From positions 17,882,427 through 17,946,426 of the forward strand of contig OX442315.1 of the NCBI GenBank assembly GCA_949358305.1: DNA of 64,000 nt. The letters are read 5' to 3'. Positions 1-21,812 of this stretch are shown here, in pieces; position 1 is the stretch's first letter, and each line of letters opens with the position of its first letter. The stretch comes from Strigamia acuminata (Eukaryota > Arthropoda > Chilopoda > Geophilomorpha > Linotaeniidae). The notes beneath the pieces are model-generated. The model made no database searches, was not told the origin of the DNA, and saw only the letters and a list, made by a program, of their open reading frames with translations. Position numbers and translations under genes: made by a program.

Positions 1-3000
1 TCACTTCTGCAAAAATTTTAAAGCTGGATTAGCCCAGAGGCATGTAGAGTGAGTTGGTTCCAGTCACTGCAAAAATAAAACACCATTATTTACATACAAT
101 ACACAATGACACACTTCCGACACACATTTAAACATTTACTGACAAAAATATTTAACTATTCTCGCTCATATGATGCATCATGCGACTTGTGACGTCACAC
201 ATCCAATAGATCTATGATTAAACATGGTTGAGTCGGATTCGAGCGAGTCTTTTAATATTTAAAATTAGATCCGCGCTTGTGCATTCACGACTTGGTGACA
301 TCAACGTTTGCTGCATCAAAACCGTTAGCAAAATATTTTTAAAACGATTTTTTCCTTTTCTCGTTTCTAAAATTCTGTTTCACCAGCAAAGAAACACGAT
401 TAACCACTCCGTGCGCTTGACCTTTAAAGATTTAACCAGCAAAACCTCTCAGTTTTAATCGAACCAGTAAATTTATGTACATAAAAATTTCCAGAACGGT
501 CATTTCAAGATGCAAGAAAATGAGCTCATGGATGAAATTTGACGAGTAAATTGTGAGCTGCACCATCTTTGGACAATAAAGACGCGCACAAAAAAAAAAA
601 ATCCTGTCTATGGAATTTATGATTATGGACCCGTTCAACATTCATCTTGCATAGTATTCACAGGGATAAAGAAATACGAAGAAAAAAATAAATCAATACA
701 AAAACCAGAGGATACAGATCCAATAACTTATTTGCGTCTGAAAAAACGCTTTCCATCAACAGGCTTTTATCACCGGCCTCCCAAACAAAACAAAAAAAAT
801 CTTTTAATTCTTAAATACAGTAATTCCTTCTCGCAAATGGTTCCATCCAAGCGAAAGAAATCAGCACTGATTCAATGCAGAATGAAATTTAAAAAAAAAA
901 AAAATTCAATTGACCACAATTTTATTCAAAATTCATCTCCATTTTTTCCCTTCTTCATTCCATCGACTATTTTACAACAAATTGCAAATTTAACCTTTCC
1001 ATCTTATCCATTACTTAATGTGATGACGGTTTAATAAGATTATGTCCCCTTAATCCGACCTCAAATTGGCTTAAAGACATGCCACGAATAAAAATATAAA
1101 ATTCAAAAAAAATATAATAGATAAACCATCAAGAGATCTTTACATCATCCATTCGACCTTGAAACCCAAAGGTAGCTGAGCAAACCGTACCACCGTACCC
1201 CTAATTACCAAACATCGATTATGTAAACAATCGTCAAGAAGAACAACAAGTCCGCGTTGATCGCATTACAATCGCATTTAAATATGAAATAAAAGCAACG
1301 CCTCAAGTTCAACTTCACTGTCTAGACGCATATTTAGCCTCCGACCCGCCATTTACACTTAAAGATGGGCCCGCAATTGCTAATAGCCCCAAAAATCGCT
1401 CCTTTTGCACGAAAAACGTCAATCCCGCTCCTAATCCCCGTCTACTCACCGCTGTATACACATGTCGACTTTCGACGATATCTATCCGTCATTCAGAAAC
1501 ACAGAGTGCGAGAATGCAATCGCGTCACAATTGCACCGCTACTTGCTAAACACTCGACGTTTTCGCGAGTAGCAGAGGCAGCAGAATCAGGTGGTGCAGC
1601 CATCCAACATGGAGGCATGGTCAGAGGCAAAAGCAGCTGCAGTTGCAAAGGTGTAATTTTTCAACACGTCGGTAACCGCACGGGGGGTTGGAGTCGGACG
1701 AATCACGCTCCGACCGGCAACTCATTCACACCACAAACAAAAACAAATATCCATCGGGCCTTTTCTTCATCACCGCACACACACGCGCACGCAGCAAGGA
1801 TCACTCCTCCGACTCCACTGCTGCTGCCGCCCAATGTGGGTCGGCGATGACGACACGGCCGGTGACGTCACGCGCTACGCTGTGCCTGTGCCAACTGCCA
1901 TAATAACGGTGCAAGCATTGATCACCGGTAAATACACAAATCAATAGACACCAGCAACGACAGGCTTCTTTTCAACTGCCGAGGGCTTCCCCGCCACCCA
2001 GGCCCCAACTTCGGCCCCTTGATTCGCATAGCGCGGCTTCCGCTCGATGCATCAAGATCAAGATGCTGCACACACTGCTACGTGAACCTTAGCATTTTGT
2101 TCGATTCCCGAAACCATCCCTGCGTCGACAAAATGGTGACTGCCATGCCAAACTAGCCTTAAATTGTGCAGTCGCCATGGAAACGCAGCTTGCCGTAAAC
2201 GGTTCCGAGCCGACGACCACGTGCAAAAAAAACACGAAAAACCTCCACATTCGTCAAAAAAATAAAAAAAACAAAAACAAAAACTATAAGAAGAAAAAAA
2301 TATTAAATTTAAAATTATAATCATTACATATATATATATATATATTTTTTTTTTTTAAAAAAAAGTCTTTTAGATTTTTCCCAACCAATGCCAATAATGT
2401 CAAAACTCCGCCCAAACGCGAGGTGTGGCTGTCTCTTTTCCGGGAAAAATACACTCTCCTCACGTCATATAGGTATCTATTAATTCTTCCGCCGTGTAAC
2501 GAAATTTCATTTCTTTTCCTCATTTTTATAAAAAGCGCTAGTCAATCACGGAAGACGGCCTCTACAATCCCCCCGTCACACATTTAATTTTAAATTAATT
2601 TATAACCACGGATATATATCATCCGATAAATATTTATACAAAAAGATAAGCCAAAAATCAACAATTTTTTTTTTAATTAAAAGAAAAGAAGAAAGAAAAA
2701 AAATTCGCTCATAAAAACTGCGTAACTTACTCGATTTATCATCCAATTTATGATTGCTCAGATCTAAGCTAAAAGCTAAATACAGACGCCAGAAAGGTTG
2801 AAGGACCATCATCGTCTTCTTGGGAATTTTGCCCAGCGAAAACGTCTCGCCAAGAGGAGATTTAATGTTTCTTGCGTTGTGTTGAGCAATACAATGCGCT
2901 TACATTACAAATCCCCCAAAAAAAAAATCCCAGAGTTTGAGCCCCCCGCATCTTGGGCGATATCACACTACACTAGCGCAGTCAAAAAGAAAAAAGAAAG

Positions 3001-6000
3001 AAAATAGCCATCGAGGCCGGCCAAACGTGTCGCTAAAACCCGAACAAATGCCGAGACGGGTTTCGCTAATATCCAAAACATTAAAAAAAAAAAAAAAAAA
3101 AAAATCTTTCTTGCAAAATATAAATGACAAAACTCAAAAAATAAATATAAAATATAAAATTATGGCCAATTTAATACATCAACAGAAGAATAATATACTT
3201 TTGTTTCGAACCCGTCAAGCGTACACAACTTCCTGAAAATTTTTTCCTAATTTAAGTTCGCAGCATATGTCGTGTATATGTAATTATACGACCTTGACAT
3301 CTAACATTTTCGATGCAAGTTAAATATATTAGTGAAGGTCCAACAGCTTTTTCCTTACTCGAATGCCGTAACATTGTTATTCCATACTTTTTACATCACA
3401 ATCCAAAAAAAAAAAAAATCATTTTATAAAAAAAAAAAAATAAAAAATAAAAAATTATTTTTAAACCTATGAAGCAATTTTCAATTTAAACTCCAAATTA
3501 TCTCGAAAAAAAAATCAAATGTTACATAACTCGTACATTGATTTAATGTCGGGTCTTTGTTGGGTCACTTCATTATTTCAATATTGCGAAAAGACGTCGT
3601 CGCATAAAACATCCTTATACGTGGAATCTTTCTTCCCCACTAAAAAACACTAAAACTCCCCATTCCCAAAGATAAAATACTAAAGAAAAGGTAGGAGACA
3701 TAAAAAGTGGAAAATAAAAATTCACTTTACACTCCAGAAATTGAGGAATTGGAGAAAATCTTTGCGAAAAATGACATCATAGGGAAGCCTAGATCAATAG
3801 TAACCAGGAAGTACCAATTCCTCGCAATAAGTTGGCCCAACAACTCGATAATTCTTCTCCGCCTCCCCTTAACTACCGAGATAAGTGACCATTGCAATCA
3901 ACTCAATGATAAAGCCCATCCTCAGCCACTATTTCGTGACGTATTCAGTCAAACCCCCGTGATCCGCCATTACCAAATACGAACCGGAATGAAACCAAGA
4001 TCCAGGTAGCTTCACATAAACCAGATTCAGATGCAACAACTGTGTTTTATCAAGAGGAAAACGTCCAATACAAATAAACGACTCGTGTTTTAATACAACA
4101 CCTTTTCATTCTCTATTTAAAGCCAAACATTCAAGGCCGAGCTAATTGTGTCTTAAGGATGGAATTTTCTTCCAACCAAAATAATCAATCATTTTTCAAA
4201 TGCATAATTTGTTTTTCATAAATCTTATTACTCAACGTTACTGTGTAATGTTTACTAAATTACGCAATTTTTTATTCTCTTCCTTCATATTTGTATAAAT
4301 ATTTTTTTTTTTCAGTTATTTGTTTTTCCACCACCAAGTGTTGTAAAATCGTTTTACAAACAGGAAAAAAAGTCAAACAAAAATCCAGAAATAGAAAATA
4401 TATATAAAAAAATAAAAAAAATAAAATGGAAGACTTGATTTGTTTTTAAAAAATTTCAATTTTACAAAACGTCAAACTGGCATTGACAAAAAAAAAGTAA
4501 GTCACAACTTACATGTTATTTTTTTCTCTCTTCTGCATTTGAATCAATATTCTTGCGTTTTATCATTACAAATTAATGAAATCACTTGAACAAGTAAAAT
4601 AAAAATCAAATATTGAGCAAGACAGACAAAAAAAAAATAGAAAAAAAAAAAAATGAAAGAAAAACATACCTGAATTTCAACTTAACAAAATCAAAAAATT
4701 AGCAAACTAAACTCACACGTAATTCAATTAAAACCAGCAGTACAAACAACACAAAAAAAAATTTTCAAAAATAAATTCGCAAAACCTTCACAAAAGGGTA
4801 AAAGTAATGCCCGGCTTCATATTTTATACAGATAATTAATTTAAAACACATGACACGCCAAAATGCCAAGATGATTGCACCGCCATAACTCACCAATCTT
4901 TTAAAAAATTTAAACAACAACAGAAAACCACCCACCACCATCTTTAAAAAATTAAATCACGAAAATTCAATTTAATTCGCCTCCTACCAAAACACAAGCG
5001 AGCGGAATAATAAAATAAACAACTTGTATACTATCCTCGTCTCATGCACTTGATGGCCCCCTGCAAGTTCATTCATCAGTAACTTATTGACAAAATAGGC
5101 CTAAAAGTCCACGACTCATGTTACCAAGGGACTCACAGAGGCTAAAACGACTGTGCCAAGATCCAGGAACAAGTACAACACGAAAAGAAAGGAAGCACAG
5201 GGGCTTCAACGGTATAAAATTAGAAATTATTTAAAGAATGGCACGTGTTCTACCGACTACCGACGAAACTCACCATAACCCTTCTAATTCTACCAATACA
5301 AAATACAAACGTGTCACGTGGGACTTTGTTGATCGCTTAATTGGCGAAAAGCTCCAGCCGAGTCTCGCCTCTTTAAACTATAATATTTCTGCTGCATGCG
5401 GAGTCAACTTAAAATGCTATCTTTGTCATTCCAACTTGCTTAATGTCTAAGTGCCACGACTAACCCACAATCACTTAACTGCTTTCTTCCACACCGGCAC
5501 TCAATAAATTCTCGAAACAAATATACCTTTCATGGCTAACTCTTCCGGTGTTTAACTACACCTCGGTGGGATACAATAGGATAGAATAGAGAAGAAAATA
5601 TAATAGAATTTCAAGTCAATCGATTGAGACATCGATGTTTTATTAAATATTTAGAAATGTACGTGATTTCGTTGATAATTTTTAGATGCAAAAAAAAAAA
5701 AGTGGCGCATGCGCTGTTTTAGCTATTCGCTTCGTTCTCGTACCGCCATTTTGTCTCGATCTATCAATGTTTTTACTTGAACAAGGATTGATAAATCGAT
5801 TTTTTTTTCTCTCACGGATCAGAATTAATTGCCTACTAACATGTCGTAGGATATCGTACTTAAACAAATCTTTCGATTCAAAAGCTTTTGACGAAAGCTT
5901 CGTTTCGTAGCGACGACGACTAAGTCGGGGAAGTCCGCACAAGCGGATCACATTCCTCGACTTTCATTCCACAACCATCTCGTCAAAAATCTCTTGTTTA

Positions 6001-7600
6001 ACGTCTGTTATACACATTTGTATAATTTTACCGTGTTTTTATGGAAGAAAACATGCATTTTTTTTCATATTCACCCATTTTGGTGCAAATTTGGTGCAGA
6101 ATTTTCCCAACACACAAAAATATTCATCAAATTTTTCTTGTCTTTTACAAAAAATAAAATCTCAGTTAAATACCTCGAATCATACGACAAAATAAAGAAA
6201 ATAACGTGCAATACTTTTGTGCCCACAATACACGACTTATCACTAACATTGACCCACGATAATGAATGAAGCTATCATTGATAGAAAAATCTCCTATTTC
6301 AAAACCGATTACATTTTTTTTCCATTTGTTATTGTGTTTAACGAATAAATGTGATTTTAAAAAAAAAAATAGTTGATAAAAAAAATTCTTACCATAATAA
6401 GTGATGGTATAATGATAATCCAAATTTGTAGTTGTTGTGATGCATGCAACGACGTAGTGGTATCCTTGAAGTTGTGCAAAGTTGACTGGGCCACGCGACT
6501 AATCCTAGAACAGAGGCAAAACAGTTGCAGACTGCAGTAAAAAATAACAAAAATAAATGAAAAATACAAAAATAAAAAAATAATTAAAAAAAAAAAAAAA
6601 AAAAAAAAACACATGGTACGTGGAGCTACCTAAACTCCCCACAGTTCCCCAATTGCCGACTCCGCAAACTACACGTCATTTTGTTACTATAAGTAGCTGC
6701 GCTTTGACTAAAAACTGAGTCAACCACGACCAAATTCAGTTTTTTTCCCCATTTAATTTTTTTATTTTTCCTTTTTTGATCGTCGAAGAACTTCCACGTT
6801 CAAAAAAACAACGAAATTCCAACAAAATTCAACAAAAAAATAAAAAAAATTTCAAAAAAAAAAATTTACTTTTCTGCATGAAATTATGTATGTGAAAATG
6901 ATTTCTTTCTGTCAATGGAGAATTCTAGTTGCTACCTCAAATGCATCCTCAGCTATGCCTATAAAAAAAAATAAAAATTAAAAATAAAAATAAAAATTCA
7001 TGTCACATGTGGATGATTAATTGTCCAAATATAAAATCCGACGATTAAGTTAATTACACATTCATAAAATTATTTATTTCCATCGATGATAAATGCATTG
7101 CTCAGTGCCCACTTAGGAAATGTCAACTGATGAACTTCACGAGTCAACATTGCAAACTGTTGTAATTAAACGCTTTTCAAACTTTTCAAAAGGCACCATG
7201 CCTTACCCAATCCGTTAATCAAGTTAACCGACTTAAAAGTGCGCGTAAAAATGTCATACCTAACGTAATTACCAATTCCGTGGTCACGGAATCAAATTTC
7301 GTTTAACAAAAATGGAGCAAAAATGAATGTGGAGCAAAAATGAAATTTAAGTGTCGGGCGCGTAATATGGAGACATTCGTCGACAGCTGTTAAGCCATTT
7401 GCACCGTGAAAAAGGGGAAAATAGTTGTGACTTGATTTAAAAATCGTATTGTCGTGAGTAAAGTGTTAAAGGATATTTTAATGCGCTCGACCCTCCCTTT
7501 TCTTTAAGCCTAACCTTGCGGCAGCTTCATCAGCTCTGGTATGCCGTACTCAATTCAACGTTTTCTCGCAAATATTGGTGCATTTTTTTTGCTATGTACG
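1..7600. other. No supportable protein gene; AT-rich non-coding DNA with promoter-like patches
   Basis: I find no chain of exons with matching splice phases and no recognisable protein family on either strand. Open frames here are short, low-complexity and unsupported. Long A/T runs dominate. The stretch at about 1,360-2,250 is clearly richer in GC and holds a palindromic TGACGTCA at 1863-1870; another TGACGTCA lies at 190-197. Since a likely minus-strand first exon ends at 7606, this stretch may be the first intron(s) of a gene whose coding exons lie left of the window. That is inference. Confidence 0.5.
5705..5752. promoter_or_regulatory. NRF1-like and YY1-like sites, possible promoter
   Basis: The palindrome GCGCATGCGC (5705-5714) matches the core of the NRF1 binding site, and CCGCCATTTT (5743-5752) is the complement of the YY1 core AAAATGGCGG. 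They lie 30 bp apart in a short GC-richer island. In animal genomes this pair is typical of housekeeping promoters. No adjoining coding exon was found, so the promoter role is inferred. Confidence 0.3.
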
Positions 7601-7605
7601 CTTAC

Positions 7606-7800
7606 CTTGCAGAAGCAAATGCTCCCTAGACTCAGGGCGCCGTAATTCCCTCTAGGACAACTAGATCGCACCCAAATTTCAGAAACAACCGAGCCTGCAT
7701 CGGAAGAGCCTTCATGGGCCACGTGACTCATTTCGTCATCGGGCCACGCCGACTACACTTCCTTTGCGATTGTTGCCATGGGAACGTTGACGTCACAACC
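7606..7800 (-). promoter_or_regulatory. Candidate minus-strand promoter plus non-coding first exon
   Basis: Read on the minus strand, 7606 is followed by a near-consensus donor (CTGCAAG then GTAAGC), so it looks like the end of an exon. Upstream are a CACGTG E-box (7720-7725) overlapping an AP-1-type TGACTCA (7724-7730) and a palindromic cAMP-response element TGACGTCA (7788-7795). The combination of GC-rich sequence, three bZIP/bHLH sites and a strong donor fits a transcription start at about 7.7 kb running left. No coding start is visible in the exon, so it would be 5' UTR. The partner gene is not identified. Confidence 0.4.
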
Positions 7801-8486
7801 ATGCGCTAGTTTCAGTTCCTACTGTTTCACTTTTTTTCTTTAAATTTTATATCGTTTTGTATTTTTTCTTTTCAAATGCAAATCTAACTTATTTTTTTTT
7901 AAATTTTTTAAATCGTTGTTGATGATAACAGAGTGATAAAAGTTTTTGCCAAGTAAGTTTTGGATAAAAACTAAATAAAACAAATTTAAATAAAAATCAA
8001 GTGCAAGCAATGTTTTAATAAAAAATTAATTTGCGGCCATTTTGTCATTTCATAAGTTGTTAATCGGCAATGCCATATGCGAAATGCGAAACCTAATCTA
8101 AATTCTAAGTATGAGTCATATGAACTCAAGAGTATCACTCAGCGACTACTTTTTCTTTTCTTAATGCTCTAAGGACTGCAACCAGAATAAAGTTCTAGAT
8201 AAACGTTTCCGGGTAAAACCTGTCCAGTTTGTCGTTGCATTTCCACTTTCGACTCACGATTTTGAGCGACTGCAAAATTTCTACACAATATCCAACAAAA
8301 TAATGTTTTATTTAAAAGATGAGTTTCTCTAAGTTATCTTCGGTCTTTATTCCAATATATCCAGATAAGATGTTGAGAGAGTCATCCAAGCTCTAGATTC
8401 CAATGGTTTGATACATTATTGGTGATTTTTGAACCACCATTTCGTGACATTTTGTAACCCTTGTTGGTGACGTAATCATTAAGGGA

Positions 8487-8723
8487 ATGTCCATGTATTG
8501 GTACGTGTTGTTCTTGTTGAGTGCGTTTGTATTGGATAGTCCCTGGAGTCTATTGTATGCGAACAAAGACGCCACTTACTTTCCCACTGTGGATTTGTTG
8601 ATGATTCGATCGTTTATCGCTTACTCCGTCCCCGCTGAAGGTCGCAAACTCGCCCAGAAAATACAATTTCTCCCAAGAAAATTGAGAAATATATTAAAGA
8701 TCGAGTGGTCATTTCGATTTTGA
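8487..8723 (+). CDS. Possible small secreted peptide ORF (78 aa), hypothetical
   Basis: A single-exon ORF starts at ATG 8487. It opens with a hydrophobic segment (about residues 3-17, YWYVLFLLSAFVLD) that could act as a signal peptide, followed by about 50 residues that are basic near the end. An AATAAA lies about 25 bp after the stop, close for a polyadenylation signal. A CRE half-site (TGACGTAA) sits upstream. No family is recognised, there are no cysteines and no obvious dibasic precursor layout. Its base composition is less AT-biased than its surroundings. It could be chance. Confidence 0.2.
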   Translation: MSMYWYVLFLLSAFVLDSPWSLLYANKDATYFPTVDLLMIRSFIAYSVPAEGRKLAQKIQFLPRKLRNILKIEWSFRF

Positions 8724-11500
8724 AATATTTATTTAGTAGGGAAAGAATAAAATATTATTTGTTTGAAAGCAAAGAGAAGAAAAATAAACAGAAATAATGA
8801 ATTCTTGTGTTTACCGATGTCCAACTGGTCCAATATTACTGATTTTTCGAGTTTCTATCCAAGTAAAATGACATTGAAGTCGTAATTTCAATGCCTGAAG
8901 AAAATTCAATTTCATTGCTGAATATGTCGTAGGAATTGTAAACCAACCCCGAGCCATCCATAATTATTGACAATCTAAAAATAACTTTTTAAGGAGCTTA
9001 ACAAGGTAAGCATTTACAGGTAATATTAAACAACAACAACAATAACAAAAAATAATAACCCCTTTAAATATTTCATCTAAGAATTTTTATTTTTCACATG
9101 ACTACACAAAAAAACATTACCATCTTTTGTTCAACATTCAATTACATGCAATGTATTTACAAGAGGAAGTGTGTAGGCCTACTTTTGCTCGTATTTAAGC
9201 CTATGTATCCAAAAGAAGCTTAGAATTTGCTCTAAATCATGTACTATAACAGAAAATTTACAGCCATTTTCACACGTGCCCGTACATGATTTTCTCCTTT
9301 TATTATCATCATTTATTTTAAAAGCATTTTCATTTTGATGTCTCAATTAAAAGTTGCTAATACCAATAAAAAGTTTTTTTTTATATACCAAATACAGGGC
9401 TATCACCATCGTTATTTTGACAAAAAAAAATATAAAACCTTGGTCATTCTACTTAAATTTATTGTAATTACTTACAGTAACAAGAGATGGTTTATCAATA
9501 ACCATCGTCTACGGTTTGTTTATATATTTTTTTGTTTTTTTTTTGTAATTATTTTTTTTATATTCTCAAAACTATTTCCCTACAGTTTTTTTTTTTTTTT
9601 GTATTTTCAATTTTTATTTGTATTGATGCAACTATAAAAATAATAATGGGGACGTTTAAAACTCTTACATTAGCACAGAAATCACAATTCTAAAACTGTA
9701 CATTTTTATCACAGTTACCAGTATGCTAAAATAAAACAAAAATTGTATCCCATCGCCCCTGTTAATAAGATATTAAACTAAACAGAAGATTGAAAACTAT
9801 AAAATTGCCAAAAGTCACTCACTCATATATTCAAATGTCAAGAGTTTCTAACAAATTGTATCCTACATACAAACATCACCCACTATAGTAGTTTCGCTAT
9901 TTTATTTTATTTGCTTTGATTATTTTAAATTATTTCATTATTTGGCTGTAAATCGAGTCGACAATAGTTTTCATTGTAAAACTCAACACGAAGTCTACCT
10001 GTGAGCAGTTTATTTTTATTTATTTTTTTTCGTTTTGTGTATTAAAAAAATCCAAGCACTACTCAATATCACGACTAAAAAAGTCATCTAAATCATCTGA
10101 TAAAAATTTGCTACTAGATAAAATTCCCCTATTATTTCACTAGGAGAAATGTTTATATGAAAATTGTTAACCCAAAACAATGGATAACCATTAACTGACT
10201 AAGGTTATCCACATTCGATGGGTAAAATTCTTTTGGGAAGGTGAACGAAGACACGAATAAAATGATATCAAAACTGTTACTTAGAAACCAAAACAAACAC
10301 GCAGTAAAACAAGAATAAATAAAACTGCCGTTAATGATCAAAAGTATATTTGATATGTAGTTGAATGACCAAAGCAGAAAAACAATAACAAATTATTAAA
10401 AGAAAAATTAAAGTGGTAGCTCGATGACCAAGTGATGAAAGGGTTGGACGCTGTTGCAACCACATGGCCAATTAGTAACACGTGTGGTCCACAAATTAAC
10501 CCAACTCAAGTGCAACCAGTTGTTGCTTTTCGCAAAATACACCGAGCACTTGGAATCTTTCTACTTTTATTACTTATTCGGATTGCTAAATGGACCGTTA
10601 ATTTTAACAGTTATTTTTTCGTGAAGTGGCAGTTTTCATCCCCAAATGTTTAAAATATACAAGACTTAAAAACAAAAGAAAAAGAGCTAAAATCGACCGA
10701 TAAAAATGCTACTTAGATAAAAAATACTGAACAAAAACAAAAGTTCATTTTCTAAGTGGTGCTTCAAAACAATAAAACTAAGTGGAAGACATCACTGGGA
10801 TTTAATTTAATTTATTTGGTTAAAAATCAAAGCTGAAGAGGGGGATTTGATGCATTAATTCATAACATTGTCTGTTTTATTGGGTACGGACATATGGTGT
10901 AATAGCAAGACATTTCCTCATTCAACTCCAATGTATGGCACCAAAAATAACACTCGAACAAACTAATTATTTTGTTGACCTTTCTATATAAAGAAAATAA
11001 AATCAAGGACCCTTTCTGAATAATACAACTGGTCACAAGTAATTAGCTGTGGTTATTCGTTCACTTAAATTAAAAATCTCTTCAAGGTTATCATTTAACA
11101 ATTTTTTACACTGACGCAATTCCTCGAGTAAATATTAACTCGAGTATTTGTTACGCCTCGCACTCTTTAAACATTTCATTTTGAGTAACAATAACACCCT
11201 GTTGACATAATAAACCTTTCAAGAAATATAGATTTAAACAAGTGAGCAAATTGGCACGGGGAAAAGAAAAGATTTCGTTTTTTTTTTAGTTATGTATTCG
11301 TTTTAGTGGCAGTTTCTAGCTTGTTCGTGCTGCACTTTTCCTGATATTTTTCTTTCGCCATTCGACATCTCACTAAGCAGCCATGAATATGCAACTAAGT
11401 CCAACCAGCAAAGGTCAGCTGACTAGAGCAATGCCATCTTCGCCCTTTCTTCCAACTAAAGAAGCACTGCTGATGTTCTTTGTAGGGGCGTGAAGACAAT
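8724..11500. other. No gene seen; 3' flank and possible long 3' UTR of the PCTAIRE kinase
   Basis: This stretch lies downstream of the minus-strand kinase stop codon at 11501. It is strongly AT-rich with poly-T runs and many TTTATT motifs (minus-strand AATAAA), so a long 3' UTR is possible but its end cannot be fixed. No coding exon was found. Confidence 0.4.
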
Positions 11501-19833
<8,333 letters not shown>

Positions 19834-20666
19834 TTTTTTTCAAATCATAAGCCAATAAAACCGGAAAAATAAGTAGATGGAATCTGCAAATATAAATGTG
19901 GATTAAATTAGTCCGTTGTTGCATTCGAATCGATATAAATTAATGAAAATATCTCGAAATAAGTTAAGAAATTTTATCGATAATTTTCACCTGGAACTTT
20001 TTATTTTCGGTAACGGTAAAAAAAATGTAATTTTTCTAACTTTATGCAGTAATATCATGCTTTGTTTGCTACACTAAACCTATCTCTATCAAAATCAGTG
20101 TTCGAGCGCTTAAAATAATAAGAATTTAACAATTCCGAGTAAACTTAAGCGCTAAACTCACTTACTTGCTCCAACTTTGTTCGGATGCTTAATCCGTGGC
20201 CATTTTGTTCCTGTTCGAATCCCCCCTTTAAGTTTTTTTTTCCTTTTTAATACAATGAATTTATTTGAAATTGCATTCCAAACTAAATTTTACCTTTAAA
20301 AAAATTGCAAATCACACGGAAAATTAAATAAAGAACAAATATTACCCGTAAAAATTTCACGCAAAAACCAGATATTATATAAATCCCACAATGCATCGCG
20401 ACGTAAACAACGCCTAACTTCCAGCAGACATCACAACTTACCCGAACTGGATTTCACTTCCATTACGATTTTACATTGATTACAGTCAATAAAATCGACT
20501 TTTCGCATTATAATTTACTTTATTTCACTTTCCTATTACAATATTTTCCAAAAAAAACAATTTCTTAAATTTCATCTCTACAAAATAAAAGAAAAACAAC
20601 TATTGTAAGCCCGCAAATTTGAACATTTTCGCAGTTTCAAAACTACATAAACACTATGAACAAAGT
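19834..20666. other. Cdk17 5' flank / NDUFA12 3' flank
   Basis: About 830 bp between the Cdk17 start codon and the NDUFA12 stop codon, both genes on the minus strand. It must hold the Cdk17 promoter and 5' UTR; a GGCCATTTTGT YY1-like box lies near 20,200. No further coding sequence was seen. Confidence 0.4.
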
Positions 20667-21524
20667 CTAAGTTTTCTTGGGCGGAACCCATTCTTCAACT
20701 TTCTTGCGAGTCGTACTGTAAGGTTGGTACGCTTTGCTAGTACCCGTCCAATTTTCCTCGTGCGGGATCATCCATCGATGATGAACGGGCGGAACTTTTG
20801 TTGGTGGATCGTCCGTCATGTAATGCAACCAGCGATGCCTATTGATGAGTTGTTTAAATCAATTCAGTAAAAACATTAATTTTTAACAGTGACGTAGCAA
20901 TCGGGGTTGCAGTGCGTGCGGTTGACACGGGTCCACGAGCTTAGGGAGCCCAGGGAGGATGAAAAATAAATATACCAAACATACTAGCTACGGCTCTGCG
21001 AAAGAGCCCATCAACCAAACTTGCACACAGGCCCATTGACTTCTTGCTACGCCACTGATTTTTAAGTCTACCATTCCGGTGGCACTTGACTTCCGTCATA
21101 ATCCAAGTGAACTAGCTCGTTATATTCGACCCACCGATTTCTTCCTAAATTCAAAACCAAATTTTAAAATAAAAAAAATCAATTTAAAATAAATGTTCTA
21201 ATATTTCATCATCAAACCAACCGTAAAAATACATCTTATTTTCATAGTACTTATTTCCAAGTGCGTCGACGCCAATCAGAGTTCCAATTTTCGTGTCATC
21301 CATTCTGGAAGTAAACATTGAAAATAGTCAAAATAAAATGAAAAAAAAAAACGAAAGAAAATGTAATTCGCATACGAAATTTATTTACATGCAAATCATA
21401 ACCCTTAAAACTTAATTTAAACTTCACACCTATATTCTTTTTTGAGCCATCCAACAATCCCTCCATTAAATTTCACTAAATCCCAAGCTCTTTTCAATTT
21501 ATCAAGACCTAAAAGCTTCGCCAT
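20667..21524 (-). CDS. NDUFA12: NADH dehydrogenase (complex I) accessory subunit NDUFA12 (B17.2)
   Basis: Accessory subunit of mitochondrial complex I, on the matrix side of the arm near the NADH-oxidising module. Four exons, 21430-21524, 21222-21304, 21072-21144, 20667-20838, give 140 aa, matching the roughly 145-residue family. Seen: start MAKLLGLDKL; central RWVEYNELVHLDYDGSQVPP; then the family hallmark PPEWHRWLHYMTDDPP spanning the last junction; PYSTTRKKVEEWVPP near the C-terminus. All are close to the human protein. Phases are consistent. The last intron (233 bp, others much shorter) is enlarged by a MITE. The gene is head-to-head with DSTYK copy 1, with 288 bp between start codons, so a shared promoter is likely. 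Confidence 0.96.
20887..21057. mobile_element. hAT-type MITE (171 bp) with 8-bp target-site duplication
   Basis: The element begins CAGTGACGTAGCAA and ends with the near-complement TTGCTACGCCACTG, giving imperfect terminal inverted repeats of about 14 bp. It is flanked on both sides by the same octamer ATTTTTAA (20879-20886 and 21058-21065). Terminal CAGTG..CACTG with an 8-bp duplication is the signature of hAT-superfamily DNA transposons. It is too short to encode transposase, so it is non-autonomous. It lies in the last NDUFA12 intron. Confidence 0.85.
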
Positions 21525-21812
21525 TTTCTCGAATCCTACGTCACCACCGGCCCCACCAGAACACTGTAATCCATTTCACACATTACCACTCGCCATGATG
21601 ACATCATTTGCTCATAAGTTTCCAGAGATGGCGCTTTGAAGTTTTCTCATTTCTAATCCTCCAATCGTATAACAGCATTCTCATCACGAATACGCGCATT
21701 GATTGGCTGATGTCGGATAGGAAGTAGACGAACCCTCTTCGCGGTCCGGACCTGCCAGACAGACCAGGAATAAAGCTAAATAATTCAATATTCGTCTACA
21801 AATCATGTCGCC

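Noticed and set aside
1365-1850. 161-codon plus-strand open frame in the GC-rich island
   Set aside because: No recognisable domain, no splice-site support, codon content looks like GC-skewed non-coding DNA, and another frame is open across the same stretch.
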